NCBI GenBank assembly: GCA_014874185.1
Contig: JACWAF010000032.1
Coordinates: 1-64,000, forward strand
Length of the DNA stretch: 64,000 nt
Source: Nitrospirota bacterium
GTDB taxonomy: Bacteria; Nitrospirota; Thermodesulfovibrionia; Thermodesulfovibrionales; JdFR-88
Direction of reading: 5' to 3'
The notes under the pieces were generated by a model. The model searched no databases. It had not been told where the DNA came from and saw only the letters and a list, made by a program, of their open reading frames with translations. This document shows positions 35,089 to 42,732 of this stretch, one piece after another. Each line of letters starts with the position of its first letter. Position 1 is the stretch's first letter. A program made the position numbers and the translations under genes.

Positions 35089-35588
35089 GCCGGTGTCCTC
35101 GATATGTATGCCGGGCAGGGCCCCGATGCCGCGCCCAGGTTGAATTTTTTGAGGACGGCAACGCCGTCCTCGCGGTAGAGGGTGAGCGTGCCCGCCGCTG
35201 CGTCCAGCACCCATCTGCCGAATGCCTCGTCCGTGAGATCGCTTAAAAGCCCATGCAGGCCCTCATCCACCAGCTTGCCGCCCTTTACAAGCCCCTCGAA
35301 TATGCCGTTCCGGACCAAGGAACCGGACTGGCAGCGCGCGACCACCTGGTAATAGCCGTCCTGCCAAAGGGACTCGTCAACTAACGTTTCGTACATGCCC
35401 GGAAGGAAGGCCCCATCCACTTCGGCCATGTTGGAAGAGACATTCGCCCACCCGGAAGGCTTGAAGGCAAGGTCGCTCCAGTCCAGGAGGAAGCCGTCCG
35501 ATGCGCGCCGTAGCTTCAGGGCAATAGCCGAAGCGGCCCCTGTGACCGGATTGTTCGAGTCGTCAAAGATGCTCCATAACAGCTCCAT
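35085..35588 (-). CDS. Phage fibre-cassette protein, unknown function
   Basis: 167 aa. MELLWSIFDDSNNPVTGAASAIALKLRRASDGFLLDW...FLPGMYETLVDESLWQDGYYQVVARC reads as an Ig-like beta domain. The C-terminal part GRWVLDAAAGTLTLYREDGVAVLKKFNL is a motif common near the end of phage tail or baseplate-associated proteins. It overlaps both neighbours by a few bases, so expression is coupled. Exact role unknown. Confidence 0.6.
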   Translation of the reverse strand: MELLWSIFDDSNNPVTGAASAIALKLRRASDGFLLDWSDLAFKPSGWANVSSNMAEVDGAFLPGMYETLVDESLWQDGYYQVVARCQSGSLVRNGIFEGLVKGGKLVDEGLHGLLSDLTDEAFGRWVLDAAAGTLTLYREDGVAVLKKFNLGAASGPCPAYISRTPA

Positions 35589-35719
35589 CAGCTCACCCCC
35601 AGTTTCTTTAGTATCAGTGCCAGCATCTCCCTCAATTCGGCATCGGAGAGCTTTTGCTTTCCGTTCAGTTCACAAAGCCTTTTCTTTACCGGGCACTGCG
35701 CCACATTAACCTTGCTCAT
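35588..35719 (-). CDS. Very small phage protein, 43 aa (not in ORF track)
   Basis: MSKVNVAQCPVKKRLCELNG, then a helix KLSDAELREMLALILKKLGVS. It starts at ATG 35719 inside the end of the 90-aa gene (14-bp overlap) and its TGA overlaps the next ATG (TGATG). This exact coupling on both sides, and a sensible amphipathic helix, support a real gene. Function unknown. Confidence 0.55.
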   Translation of the reverse strand: MSKVNVAQCPVKKRLCELNGKQKLSDAELREMLALILKKLGVS

Positions 35720-35978
35720 CCATCTCCTCCCAGCCGTCCCTCTGATGAAGCTCCCATCCGTTTGCGCCCTGCGTGAGAAAATATTTCCCCTGACCGCTTG
35801 CGTCCTTCCTGCCCTGCACCTTATATAAATCCAGGCAGATGCCCTTGTTGTCCGGCAGAAGCTCGTCTACCAAAAACTCGGCAAGCGGGATATTCGTCTT
35901 GTGATCGAACATGAACCAGTCACGGTCAGGCACCGTGTAAAAGACCTCGCCGTCATCCGGATTGAATAGAACTCTCAT
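35706..35978 (-). CDS. Phage fibre-cassette protein, 90 aa
   Basis: MRVLFNPDDGEVFYTVPDRDWFMFDHKTNIPLAEFLVDELLPDNKGICLDLYKVQ... Start set at ATG 35978 after GGAGGACGG; the ORF track's longer form runs into the fibre gene. Aromatic-rich and soluble. It lies directly after the fibre gene, where small fibre-assembly or fibre-attached proteins are common. Unknown function. Confidence 0.55.
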   Translation of the reverse strand: MRVLFNPDDGEVFYTVPDRDWFMFDHKTNIPLAEFLVDELLPDNKGICLDLYKVQGRKDASGQGKYFLTQGANGWELHQRDGWEEMDEQG

Positions 35979-35986
35979 CCGTCCTC

Positions 35987-37498
35987 CTAGTCGATATAGC
36001 CGTAAGTGGCCGCATTCGCGCTTTCGTCCGTGGTGTTGCCCGAATACTGGTTTGTAGAGGTGAACGTTATCGAGCTTTGGAATTCGGCATACAATCCGTT
36101 TCCCTGGTTGAAGTTCCTTATCCTCGGGTACCCCCAGGCCGCGGCCGTCCAGAGGCTTATGGATGTCTTGTCGCTTGCGTAGAGCCCGGTCGTCCACCTG
36201 TAAACGCCGGAGTCAAAGACGCAGCCCGCGCGCACGAAAAGGCCGCAGCTCATCGTGGCCCGAAGGTTGGGGGTGGAGTCCTTTCCGTTTACCACCTTCG
36301 TCCTCTCGAATGCCGCCGTAGAGCCCTTCTCAAGGTAGACAACCGGGTTCACCGCCGACTGGCCCATATAAGATATTTGCACGAAGATGCTCGACTGGTC
36401 TGAAAGGCTTACCTTTCCCGTGAGCTTGCAGACTGCGGGCGTGGCCTGCGCGTTCGTGAGGTTCAGGGCCGTTCCGCTTGCAGTGCTGTTCAAAAAGATA
36501 AAGTTCAGATTTACGCCCCTCTGCCCGGGGTTTATGGACAGCGGAGTCCCTGAGTTCTGTATCACTGTGCCCCAGTCGTAAACGGTATAAGCGCCCGCTG
36601 GAACGGAATCGAATGTGCCCACGATCGCCAGCTTGTCCGCCGTATTCCAGTCGATTATCCGGTAGGCCCCGTTTACATATAAAATCCTGTTCGCGTACGC
36701 GCCCTGCACCACCTGGTCGGCATCCGCTGCAAGGTGGGCGTATTGGAGCGCGCCGTTTACGGTAAGCTGCGTGCCGGACGGGATGGAGAGTATATGGCGC
36801 ACCTCTTCCCTGGGCCCGCCGGGGTTGATCACCACCTGGCCGCCAACGGTGAAACTGGCCGTGCCGGCCACGTTCAGGGCCGTGCCGCCCGCGGCGGAAT
36901 CGGCATTCACGCTGGAGGAGGCCGTAACGGGAAAGGCCCCGGCGTTTGCAATAGAGCCCTGTGTCGCGCCCGTGCCCTGCACCGCCGAAGTGAGAGTGCC
37001 CGCCGCAAGCTGAGTAAGCCCGCCGTTTATTGAAAGGCTATACGCCCCTGTAAAGGACTTGCCCTGTATGGTGACCGCCTCGCTGTAAGCGCCCGCGGCA
37101 AGGTCCACGGTGATGTTGCCGGAGTTCATGGGAGGAATCTGGTTAATGGCGAACTGCACCGTGCGGAAGGCGTCCGCTCCAGAGCCAAAGCCCTTGTTCT
37201 GGTCATCCGTCCCAAGCGCCCCGTCCACATAGATGGTCATCTGGATAAAGGAAAATATCGGCACCCAGGCATGGCCGTTATATTGAAAAAGTATCTGCCG
37301 TCCGGCGGGAGTGTGCAGGAACCACTGGCCCAGTGCGGGCGATGAAGGAAGGGCGGGCCCGTTGTCGCATGAAAGGGCCACTGCCCTGAACCCGTTCAAG
37401 TTCAAATCCCCGTTCAGGCTGAGGCCCGAAAAATTAGGCGTTGCGCCTGCGCCAAGGGCCTGCGGCGCGGGCTGTTCTATCGTATCAATCAGCGGCAT
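35987..37498 (-). CDS. Phage tail fibre/tailspike-like beta-helix protein
   Basis: 503 aa. The N-terminal attachment region includes LGAGATPNFSGLSLNGDLNLNGFRAVALSC and LGQWFLHTPAGRQILFQYNGHAWVP. It is followed by FRTVQFAINQIPPMNSGNITVDLAAGAYSEAVTI, the opening turns of a right-handed beta-helix, and many short strands. The C-terminus ends NQYSGNTTDESANAATYGYID. Likely host-receptor binding. It lies between the gp37-like gene and small cassette genes, i.e. upstream of the tail tube, an unusual place for a fibre. Confidence 0.65.
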   Translation of the reverse strand: MPLIDTIEQPAPQALGAGATPNFSGLSLNGDLNLNGFRAVALSCDNGPALPSSPALGQWFLHTPAGRQILFQYNGHAWVPIFSFIQMTIYVDGALGTDDQNKGFGSGADAFRTVQFAINQIPPMNSGNITVDLAAGAYSEAVTIQGKSFTGAYSLSINGGLTQLAAGTLTSAVQGTGATQGSIANAGAFPVTASSSVNADSAAGGTALNVAGTASFTVGGQVVINPGGPREEVRHILSIPSGTQLTVNGALQYAHLAADADQVVQGAYANRILYVNGAYRIIDWNTADKLAIVGTFDSVPAGAYTVYDWGTVIQNSGTPLSINPGQRGVNLNFIFLNSTASGTALNLTNAQATPAVCKLTGKVSLSDQSSIFVQISYMGQSAVNPVVYLEKGSTAAFERTKVVNGKDSTPNLRATMSCGLFVRAGCVFDSGVYRWTTGLYASDKTSISLWTAAAWGYPRIRNFNQGNGLYAEFQSSITFTSTNQYSGNTTDESANAATYGYID

Positions 37499-37949
37499 AT
37501 GTCCTGTCGAACCTCGTCTGAAAATCTATAGTGTAGACGGCGTAAGCGCCAGAAAGCTCCACAATCGAAATCCTCTTCGGAGCAAGCTTCTCCATATCCA
37601 GGCCCAGGTCCTGATTGGCAAACGCGGTGAGCAGGTCTTCTATCATCCTGTAGGCCCCGTACTCTGTGGAGTTGGCCTGCCCGCGCCCGGCAAGATTTTT
37701 GGCGGCCGCGTAAACCGTGAACCCGAGCGTCTCCTGCAAGGTGAGATTATCCAGCTTCTCGAACTCCGAGCCGCCATACGCGATGAATACCGCCGGGAAG
37801 CCCGTTGCAAGCGTCTTCAGGCTCTCCTTCATCTGCCCGCTCGACATGAATACGGGGCTAAAGCCCCCCGGGGCCTGCACCGCCTTCAGATACGGCATCG
37901 CCGTCTTCAGCTTTTCGGCGATCTTCTTTTCTATGTCCTCGAACCTCAT
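37485..37949 (-). CDS. Mu gp37-like protein (DUF1834)
   Basis: 154 aa. MRFEDIEKKIAEKLKTAMPYLKAVQAPGGFSP...FPAVFIAYGGSEF and LTLQETLGFTVYAAAKNL...YRMIEDLLTAFANQDLGLDMEKLAP follow the DUF1834/Mu gp37 pattern, a head-tail completion protein. The end overlaps the fibre gene by 14 bp. It lies downstream of the gp36-like gene, with a small BppU-like gene inserted between them. Confidence 0.75.
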   Translation of the reverse strand: MRFEDIEKKIAEKLKTAMPYLKAVQAPGGFSPVFMSSGQMKESLKTLATGFPAVFIAYGGSEFEKLDNLTLQETLGFTVYAAAKNLAGRGQANSTEYGAYRMIEDLLTAFANQDLGLDMEKLAPKRISIVELSGAYAVYTIDFQTRFDRTYAAD

Positions 37950-37959
37950 CGGGCCTCCT

Positions 37960-38277
37960 TCAGACGATCTCTATCCCGATCCCGCCGGGCGGCGTAAGCG
38001 TTATCTCCGCGCCATCTCCGCTTCGCATGAATACCTCGTAAATCCCCTTTAAAGGGTCCTCCGTGTCCAGAACGGTGAAAAAGAACCTGCCCTTCTTCTC
38101 ATCCTCTATTACGCCTTCAACGGGCCGGAATCCCGCTTTAAGCGGGACTTTGGCAGGGCCTTTGGTCTTTACCCGGAAGCTGAAATTTTTCCCCCTTATA
38201 TTGACGGGGCTTCCGTTTTCAGTGAGTTGATAACGCAAAAGGACCTTCTCGCCTCTTCGGATATTGAGGGGCTCCAC
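37960..38277 (-). CDS. Small phage beta-sandwich protein, BppU-N-like (paralogue 2)
   Basis: 105 aa. MEPLNIRRGEKVLLRYQLTENGSPVNIRGKNFSFRVK...GRFFFTVLDTEDPLKGIYEVFMRSGDGAEITLTPPGG. Same layout as the 109-aa protein at 34559-34888 (VLLRYQLTENG against VTLKYQLTGNG; GIYEV against GVYEV; TLTP in both). Starts directly after the gp36-like stop. A duplicated accessory structural gene. Confidence 0.6.
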   Translation of the reverse strand: MEPLNIRRGEKVLLRYQLTENGSPVNIRGKNFSFRVKTKGPAKVPLKAGFRPVEGVIEDEKKGRFFFTVLDTEDPLKGIYEVFMRSGDGAEITLTPPGGIGIEIV

Positions 38278-38694
38278 TCAGAATTCCTCCATGCCTTCCA
38301 TAGTCAGGATCCTGTTATTCACGTCCGAATTGGTGGCGGGCTTCCCTCCCGCTGTCTGGATCCCAAGCGAAAGCGCGCCAGCCCCGATGGCCTCCAGTTT
38401 CTGGACCGCCTCTTTTCTCCTTTCGGCAAGCGTGTCGGGCAGTACGTCCGCCTTTCTCTCGAAGAGGCTGCAGATGGCAAGCTCCGCCGAAAGCTCCTGT
38501 ATCAGCGCCGGTACGCTCGTGAACGGCACGTCGTAAAGCCCGCCGCAATATCCGTCTATCAGCGAATCGGCCCCGGATATGGCCTGGTCCATGCGCGGCT
38601 GGTTCACAACGCCAAGCCCCTCGTCATCCGTAAGCTGTATAAGCTCCGCCTCGGGCAGCATGTTTTCCAGGTCGTCCAATGTGCAGTAAGGCAT
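38278..38694 (-). CDS. Mu gp36-like protein (DUF1320), head-tail joining
   Basis: 138 aa. MPYCTLDDLENMLPEAELIQLTDDEGLG...AISGADSLIDGYCGGLYDVPFTSVPALIQELSAELAICSLFERK is the DUF1320/Mu gp36 signature, a head-completion adaptor. The C-terminal end is family-typical. It stands next to the capsid gene but separated from it by two family B repeats. Confidence 0.8.
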   Translation of the reverse strand: MPYCTLDDLENMLPEAELIQLTDDEGLGVVNQPRMDQAISGADSLIDGYCGGLYDVPFTSVPALIQELSAELAICSLFERKADVLPDTLAERRKEAVQKLEAIGAGALSLGIQTAGGKPATNSDVNNRILTMEGMEEF

Positions 38695-38775
38695 TTGGTC
38701 CCTCCTTTTCGGGGCGGCAGTATTCTACCGCCGCCCCTTTAAGGTTTATATCTCTTCGATTTGCTGTGGCATTCC

Positions 38776-38912
38776 AGTCCCCCTCTTTAGCAAAGAGGGG
38801 ATAGGGGAGATTTTCCGAATATTCCAAGCATTCTCCATATCCGCATCCGATGCCCTCTAGCGAGAATTCATTTTAAAATCCCTCCTCACCCCCTTTTCCA
38901 AAGGGGGGATTG
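38776..38912. repeat. Family B repeats between gp36-like and capsid genes
   Basis: CCCCTCTTTAGCAAAGAGGGG + ATAGGGGAGATTTT (38776-38816) and AAATCCCTCCTCACCCCCTTTTCCAAAGGGG (38877-38912). The two together fill the 250-bp gap. Confidence 0.7.
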
Positions 38913-38948
38913 CCTAAACAATTCTCCAGAAGAGAGATAAAAGTTTTC

Positions 38949-39878
38949 TTACACTATGGCGTTCTGGATGAGGTAGCCAAGCTCCGGCGCTATCACCTTC
39001 TCGTCGGAGTTCCAGGCGGCCTTTATGTAATGCGCCCCTTTCACGCCGCGCTTCGGGTCGAAGTCCCTCTGCACCTGCCGCGGCATCTCGCAGAACGTAG
39101 TGCCGAATGTGATGCTCCTTATGCCGGGGTTCTTCGCCACGTACAAAGCGGCGCAGTGCTTGCCCCACAGGCGGGCGTAAGAGGCGGTCTGCCCCTCCCT
39201 GCTGGTAATGTACCGGGCCCTTCCGATAAGCACGCTCTCCACCTCGAAGAGGGCGGCCACTTCGGAAGGTGTTGCGAAACCCGCCGTCTGGCTGCCAAAA
39301 GGCTTTACCGCGTCCAGCACCTCAGGGAGCTGCCTGAACTTGGCCCACGCCTCCGCCCCGAAGACCAGCGTGTTGGCCCTCATGAAACAGCCCTCGACGG
39401 CGCTCATCAGGTCCCCGATGGGGTCGTCCGCACTCCCGCCCCACTGGCCGGTCCCCGAAAGCGCCACCTTGTTGCCCGCGGGATAGGTATTGGCATTGAA
39501 GACCACGTCCGCAACCCTCTTCTCCTCTGCCACGTCCAGCAGCAGGTTCAGAAACAGCGCGGTGTCCGCTTCGGGCGAAAGCGGGTTGTCCGCATTATCA
39601 ATCACCTCCTGCGGCACCCAGTCCCCCAGGGCGTGGTCCACCACCGAATAGCTGTCCTCCAGCACGCCCCAGGTGATCTCGTTGGGAAGCCCCTTCGCTA
39701 TCACAGCGTCATCGGCCAGCCTATAGCTGTCTTCTTTCTTGTAGATGAAGTATTTGTCCGAGCGCTTCGCTACCTTCACAAGCGGCAAAACCAGCGGCCA
39801 GATCATGGCCTCATTCGTGTACTTCACCGAAAGGTCCGTCAGGACCGTGTCAACATGAAGCGTTTTGGTCTCCGGCAT
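38949..39878 (-). CDS. Phage major capsid protein
   Basis: 309 aa. ETKTLHVDTVLTDLSVKYTNEAMIWPLVLPLVKVAKRSDKYFIY..., then ARYITSREGQTASYARLWGKHCAALYVAKNP and DPKRGVKGAHYIKAAWNSDEKVIAPELGYLIQNAIV match capsid (HK97-fold) proteins of transposable and related phages. No delta-domain scaffold is included; scaffold function is probably in the protease gene. Strong Shine-Dalgarno AAAGGAGG. Immediately after the decoration protein gene. Confidence 0.75.
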   Translation of the reverse strand: MPETKTLHVDTVLTDLSVKYTNEAMIWPLVLPLVKVAKRSDKYFIYKKEDSYRLADDAVIAKGLPNEITWGVLEDSYSVVDHALGDWVPQEVIDNADNPLSPEADTALFLNLLLDVAEEKRVADVVFNANTYPAGNKVALSGTGQWGGSADDPIGDLMSAVEGCFMRANTLVFGAEAWAKFRQLPEVLDAVKPFGSQTAGFATPSEVAALFEVESVLIGRARYITSREGQTASYARLWGKHCAALYVAKNPGIRSITFGTTFCEMPRQVQRDFDPKRGVKGAHYIKAAWNSDEKVIAPELGYLIQNAIV

Positions 39879-39893
39879 CTTCTTCCTCCTTTC

Positions 39894-40322
39894 CTAAACA
39901 AGTGCCGGCGCTATCAGCACCGGGATTATGTCTCCGGCAGAGCCGCTTGCAAGCGCAATGCCGATCGTGTTCACGGTCCCCGCCGCGCCAGTAACAGCGT
40001 TCTGCGTGTAGGCCGCCGCCGTGTTCTCAGTGTGCGTGTGCCTGGCTGCGGCCACGCCGCTCCCGCTCGCGTCCGATGTGAGCCTGTCCCCCCTGCTGAC
40101 GGGACCTCCCAGCACCACCCGCGAAACACCCGAGAGCATCACCCTCACCGCGTCCCCGGCGTTGTCCGTCGTGTGCTGGAAAACCCCCACCAGCACATCG
40201 GTTGCCGCCCCGGCAACCGCCAGCGTGTCATCGTCCGCGCCGAATGCGGCCAGCGTGTAGGCCGCCCCTATCGCGGCCGCGCACTTCGCGCTCTTTTCAA
40301 TACCACTCGTCTGTCCTATCAT
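39894..40322 (-). CDS. Capsid decoration/cement-like protein (DUF2190-like)
   Basis: 142 aa from ATG 40322 after GGAGG (the ORF-track TTG is one codon earlier). MIGQTSGIEKSAKCAAAIGAAYTLAAFGADDDTLAVAGAATDVLVGVFQHTTDNAGDAVRVMLSGVSRVVLGG... shows the small beta-barrel pattern of DUF2190/SHP-like cement proteins, with TNNAG-like and DVLVGV turns. It lies directly between protease and major capsid, the normal place for a decoration protein. Confidence 0.65.
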   Translation of the reverse strand: MIGQTSGIEKSAKCAAAIGAAYTLAAFGADDDTLAVAGAATDVLVGVFQHTTDNAGDAVRVMLSGVSRVVLGGPVSRGDRLTSDASGSGVAAARHTHTENTAAAYTQNAVTGAAGTVNTIGIALASGSAGDIIPVLIAPALV

Positions 40323-40344
40323 CAAAAGACCTCCTTTCTTTTCT

Positions 40345-40448
40345 ATCTACTTTCTCTTTTTTGCAAAAAAGAGAAAGTAGCAAAGAGAAAAAATTCTTAC
40401 TTTAAGTAAAAGTTCTCTTTGGTTCTTTCTCTTACAAGAGAAAGAACC
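40345..40448 (+). repeat. Family A triple-hairpin repeat, copy 3
   Basis: Perfect 34-bp palindrome at 40347-40380, a central arm whose tip is TTACTTTAAGTAA (40397-40411), and a perfect-stem P3 at 40421-40448 (GGTTCTTTCTCTT/AAGAGAAAGAACC). The shortest copy. Lies between decoration and protease genes. Confidence 0.8.
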
Positions 40449-40472
40449 GGGGGTGAGGGGCGGAGCCCCTCC

Positions 40473-41360
40473 CTATCTGAACATCTCCGGGTTTTCCGCG
40501 GAGAGGGCCATGAGGGCGTCCCGGTAGGTTGAGCCGCCGTTTGCGTTCATGTACTGGTCCAGGAGTTTCTGCCTCTTCGTCTCCGGGTCCCCGTCGGGTT
40601 TTGCCAGTTCGGAGTAGCTGACGATATCGGGCAGGGCTTCGAGGAATTCGTGTAAAAAAACTGCCGGGGTCTTTTCGCCCTGGCCTTCGGCGAAGGAATA
40701 GGCCTCTTCCATTCGGGAGATGGCCTCGATGAATTTCGGCAGGCCGGCCTTCATCATGGCGGGTGTGACCTTGCCCCTTTTGAGGAGCCCTTCGCAGAAC
40801 TCCGCGGCCTCTTTCGCCCTCAGGGCGCGCTCCTTCTCCTGGAGTTCGCGCTCGCGCCTCTCAAGCTCTTCTGAGAATGCGTGCTCCTCGTTGAACTCCT
40901 CGCTTATAAGGCTTTTGAGCCTCGAAAGAAAATTCTTCATCCTTTCTACCTCCTTTCTTTCCGGATTTAATTCGATCTCCACCAGAGGGCCCGCGTCCTT
41001 GAACTCGAACTCCGGCAGCCCCTTCACGGCGGGCGGCATCGCGCCAAGGAATCCTATGTGCCGCAGCGTGAGGTCCGGGTAGAGCGAGATGGAGCGCTTT
41101 TTAAAAAGGCCCTTCCTGATGATCTCAGCGAACTCCGGCACCAGTTTGAGCTTGGCCAAAAGCACGCCGCCTTCTCTTTTAAGCCCCTCCACCCAGCCCC
41201 AGGCCGGGGCGTTGTCCATTGGATGGCCGATCACCACGGGGGCCTCGTGCCGCGCGGGTTCGTAGCTCTGGGCGATTTTCTCCAAATCCGCCTCCGTCCA
41301 GTTTTTTTCATTCCCCTGTGAATCCGTATGCGTTCCAGCCTTAAAGACAGCAGTCCACAT
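40473..41360 (-). CDS. Phage capsid maturation protease/scaffold (Mu I-like)
   Basis: 295 aa. MWTAVFKAGTHTDSQGNEKNWTEADLEKIAQSYEPARHEAPVVIGHPMDNAPAWGWVEGLK is the N-terminal protease part of Mu gene I-like proteins. A Glu/Arg-rich coiled coil (about 145-190, EELERRERELQEKERALRAKEA) is the likely scaffold. The order protease-scaffold before capsid is as in Mu. Good Shine-Dalgarno GGAGG before ATG 41360. Catalytic residues were not assigned. Confidence 0.75.
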   Translation of the reverse strand: MWTAVFKAGTHTDSQGNEKNWTEADLEKIAQSYEPARHEAPVVIGHPMDNAPAWGWVEGLKREGGVLLAKLKLVPEFAEIIRKGLFKKRSISLYPDLTLRHIGFLGAMPPAVKGLPEFEFKDAGPLVEIELNPERKEVERMKNFLSRLKSLISEEFNEEHAFSEELERRERELQEKERALRAKEAAEFCEGLLKRGKVTPAMMKAGLPKFIEAISRMEEAYSFAEGQGEKTPAVFLHEFLEALPDIVSYSELAKPDGDPETKRQKLLDQYMNANGGSTYRDALMALSAENPEMFR

Positions 41361-41370
41361 GTCAGTCCTC

Positions 41371-42555
41371 CTAAACCTGGCCCGTTATCGGCTCGTCCTT
41401 CATGGGCTCCGGTATCCCGTAAGTGGAATAAAAATACTTTTTCGGAATGCGGACGCCCATGCGGAGGAGCGCCTCGTCTATGCGCACGCGTGATTCCAGG
41501 TTCTCCTGCTCGTCGAACTTGATCCACACCTTCGGATACCGCTTCACGCCGGGATAGTTGAAATCCACAAGCCACCGGATGAGCCCCTTGTTCAGTGCGT
41601 TTGACAGCAGGTCCGCATCGGCCTTCACGTAATCCTGCCGCACTCCATCGTGCACCTTCGACGCCGCGTAGGAGCCAGTGTCGCCCACCTGGGTCGTGAG
41701 CGTCTGCCCCAGGATTGTCTTCGATATCTCCTCATTCATGAACGAGCAGAGGGCCTCGTAAGTATTCACCGTGCCGGTGCGCTGGGCCTCCAACAACTCC
41801 ACCCGCATGGTCTCGGGGATCTTTATCGCGGTCTCCTGCTGGATGGCCTCCAGCGCGGACAAGAGCGCGTCCTGGTGCTCCTTTGGCGTGCCGGGCGGGT
41901 ACTTGCCGATTACTGTCGGCGAGCCGAATTTCTCGGCGAAGATCATCCAGAACTTTATCGCGTTCTTCTTGAACCAGCAGGGCCAGTAAAGGCTTGCGCC
42001 CAGCCCGTCGCCATAAAGCGATCCGTTCTCGCCCCCATACCGGAATATCTGGAACTTTTTATCCGGCACCGGCTCTCCAAAGGCCATCTCCTTTGGCGTA
42101 AGCAGCCTCAAACTTCCGTCCGTACCGAAGACAAACCTTCCAGCCGACCTGCCCGGCATATCCTTCACCCAGACAGAGCCCTCGGAGTACTCCCACAAGA
42201 CCTCGCACACCTTGAATCCCGTGAGTATGCCCCCAAGGAGCGCATATCTAGACGAATCGAAGTCGAAGGCCAGGAACGCGTCCTTGATGAACGCGGCGAT
42301 CTCCAAGTCCTGCTGGTCTTCACCTCCGGGCACCACCTCCCATTCCTTCCCGATCACTGCCAATCGCCTGGACTGAAGACACGCCCTCACCTGCGGGTCG
42401 CGCGCCAGGTCTTCATACAGCCCTATCCCCCGCCCCTCCGAACGCAAAAGCCTGTCAGGGTTAAGCACCACCTTGCCCAGATAATCCCCGAAGAGCGAAA
42501 AATCCCTCTCCGCCCCAGCTATCTCGTCAAGAACGGGTCTTTCAATAGTGCTCAA
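41371..42555 (-). CDS. Phage portal protein, Mu gp29-like (DUF935)
   Basis: 394 aa. TTG start (GGAGG then 9 nt). LYEDLARDPQVRACLQSRRLAVIGKEWEV..., SSRYALLGGILTGFKVCEVLWEY, the KFWMIFAEKFGSPTVIGKYPPGT motif and FMNEEISKTILGQTLTTQVGDTGSYAASKVHDGVRQDYVKADADLLS are hallmarks of Mu gp29-type portals. Full-length. No Mu gp30 (minor head protein) gene follows, which is a missing element. Confidence 0.88.
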   Translation of the reverse strand: MSTIERPVLDEIAGAERDFSLFGDYLGKVVLNPDRLLRSEGRGIGLYEDLARDPQVRACLQSRRLAVIGKEWEVVPGGEDQQDLEIAAFIKDAFLAFDFDSSRYALLGGILTGFKVCEVLWEYSEGSVWVKDMPGRSAGRFVFGTDGSLRLLTPKEMAFGEPVPDKKFQIFRYGGENGSLYGDGLGASLYWPCWFKKNAIKFWMIFAEKFGSPTVIGKYPPGTPKEHQDALLSALEAIQQETAIKIPETMRVELLEAQRTGTVNTYEALCSFMNEEISKTILGQTLTTQVGDTGSYAASKVHDGVRQDYVKADADLLSNALNKGLIRWLVDFNYPGVKRYPKVWIKFDEQENLESRVRIDEALLRMGVRIPKKYFYSTYGIPEPMKDEPITGQV

Positions 42556-42587
42556 TATCTCTCGCCTCCTTTCTTTTTAGAGTCCAA

Positions 42588-42720
42588 GTCCTACTTCTCT
42601 TTTTTGCAAAAAAGAGAAGTAGCAAGAGAAAAAATTCTTGTATTTTTTCGCTTCCGGACGGGAGCGAAAAAATCTAAAAATTCTCTTTGCTTCTTTCTCT
42701 TACAAGAGAAAGAAGTCAGT
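42588..42720 (+). repeat. Family A triple-hairpin repeat, copy 4
   Basis: Perfect 32-bp P1 at 42591-42622, P2 at 42643-42672 (TTTTTTCGCT...AGCGAAAAAA) and P3 at 42690-42715 (CTTCTTTCTCTT/AAGAGAAAGAAG). Lies between portal and terminase genes. Confidence 0.8.
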
Positions 42721-42732
42721 TCTCTTTTCATT

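Noticed and set aside
38910-40409. 499-aa plus-strand ORF across capsid and decoration genes
   Set aside because: Antisense to two conserved phage genes; it crosses their boundary and has no motif. Typical of high-GC shadow ORFs.
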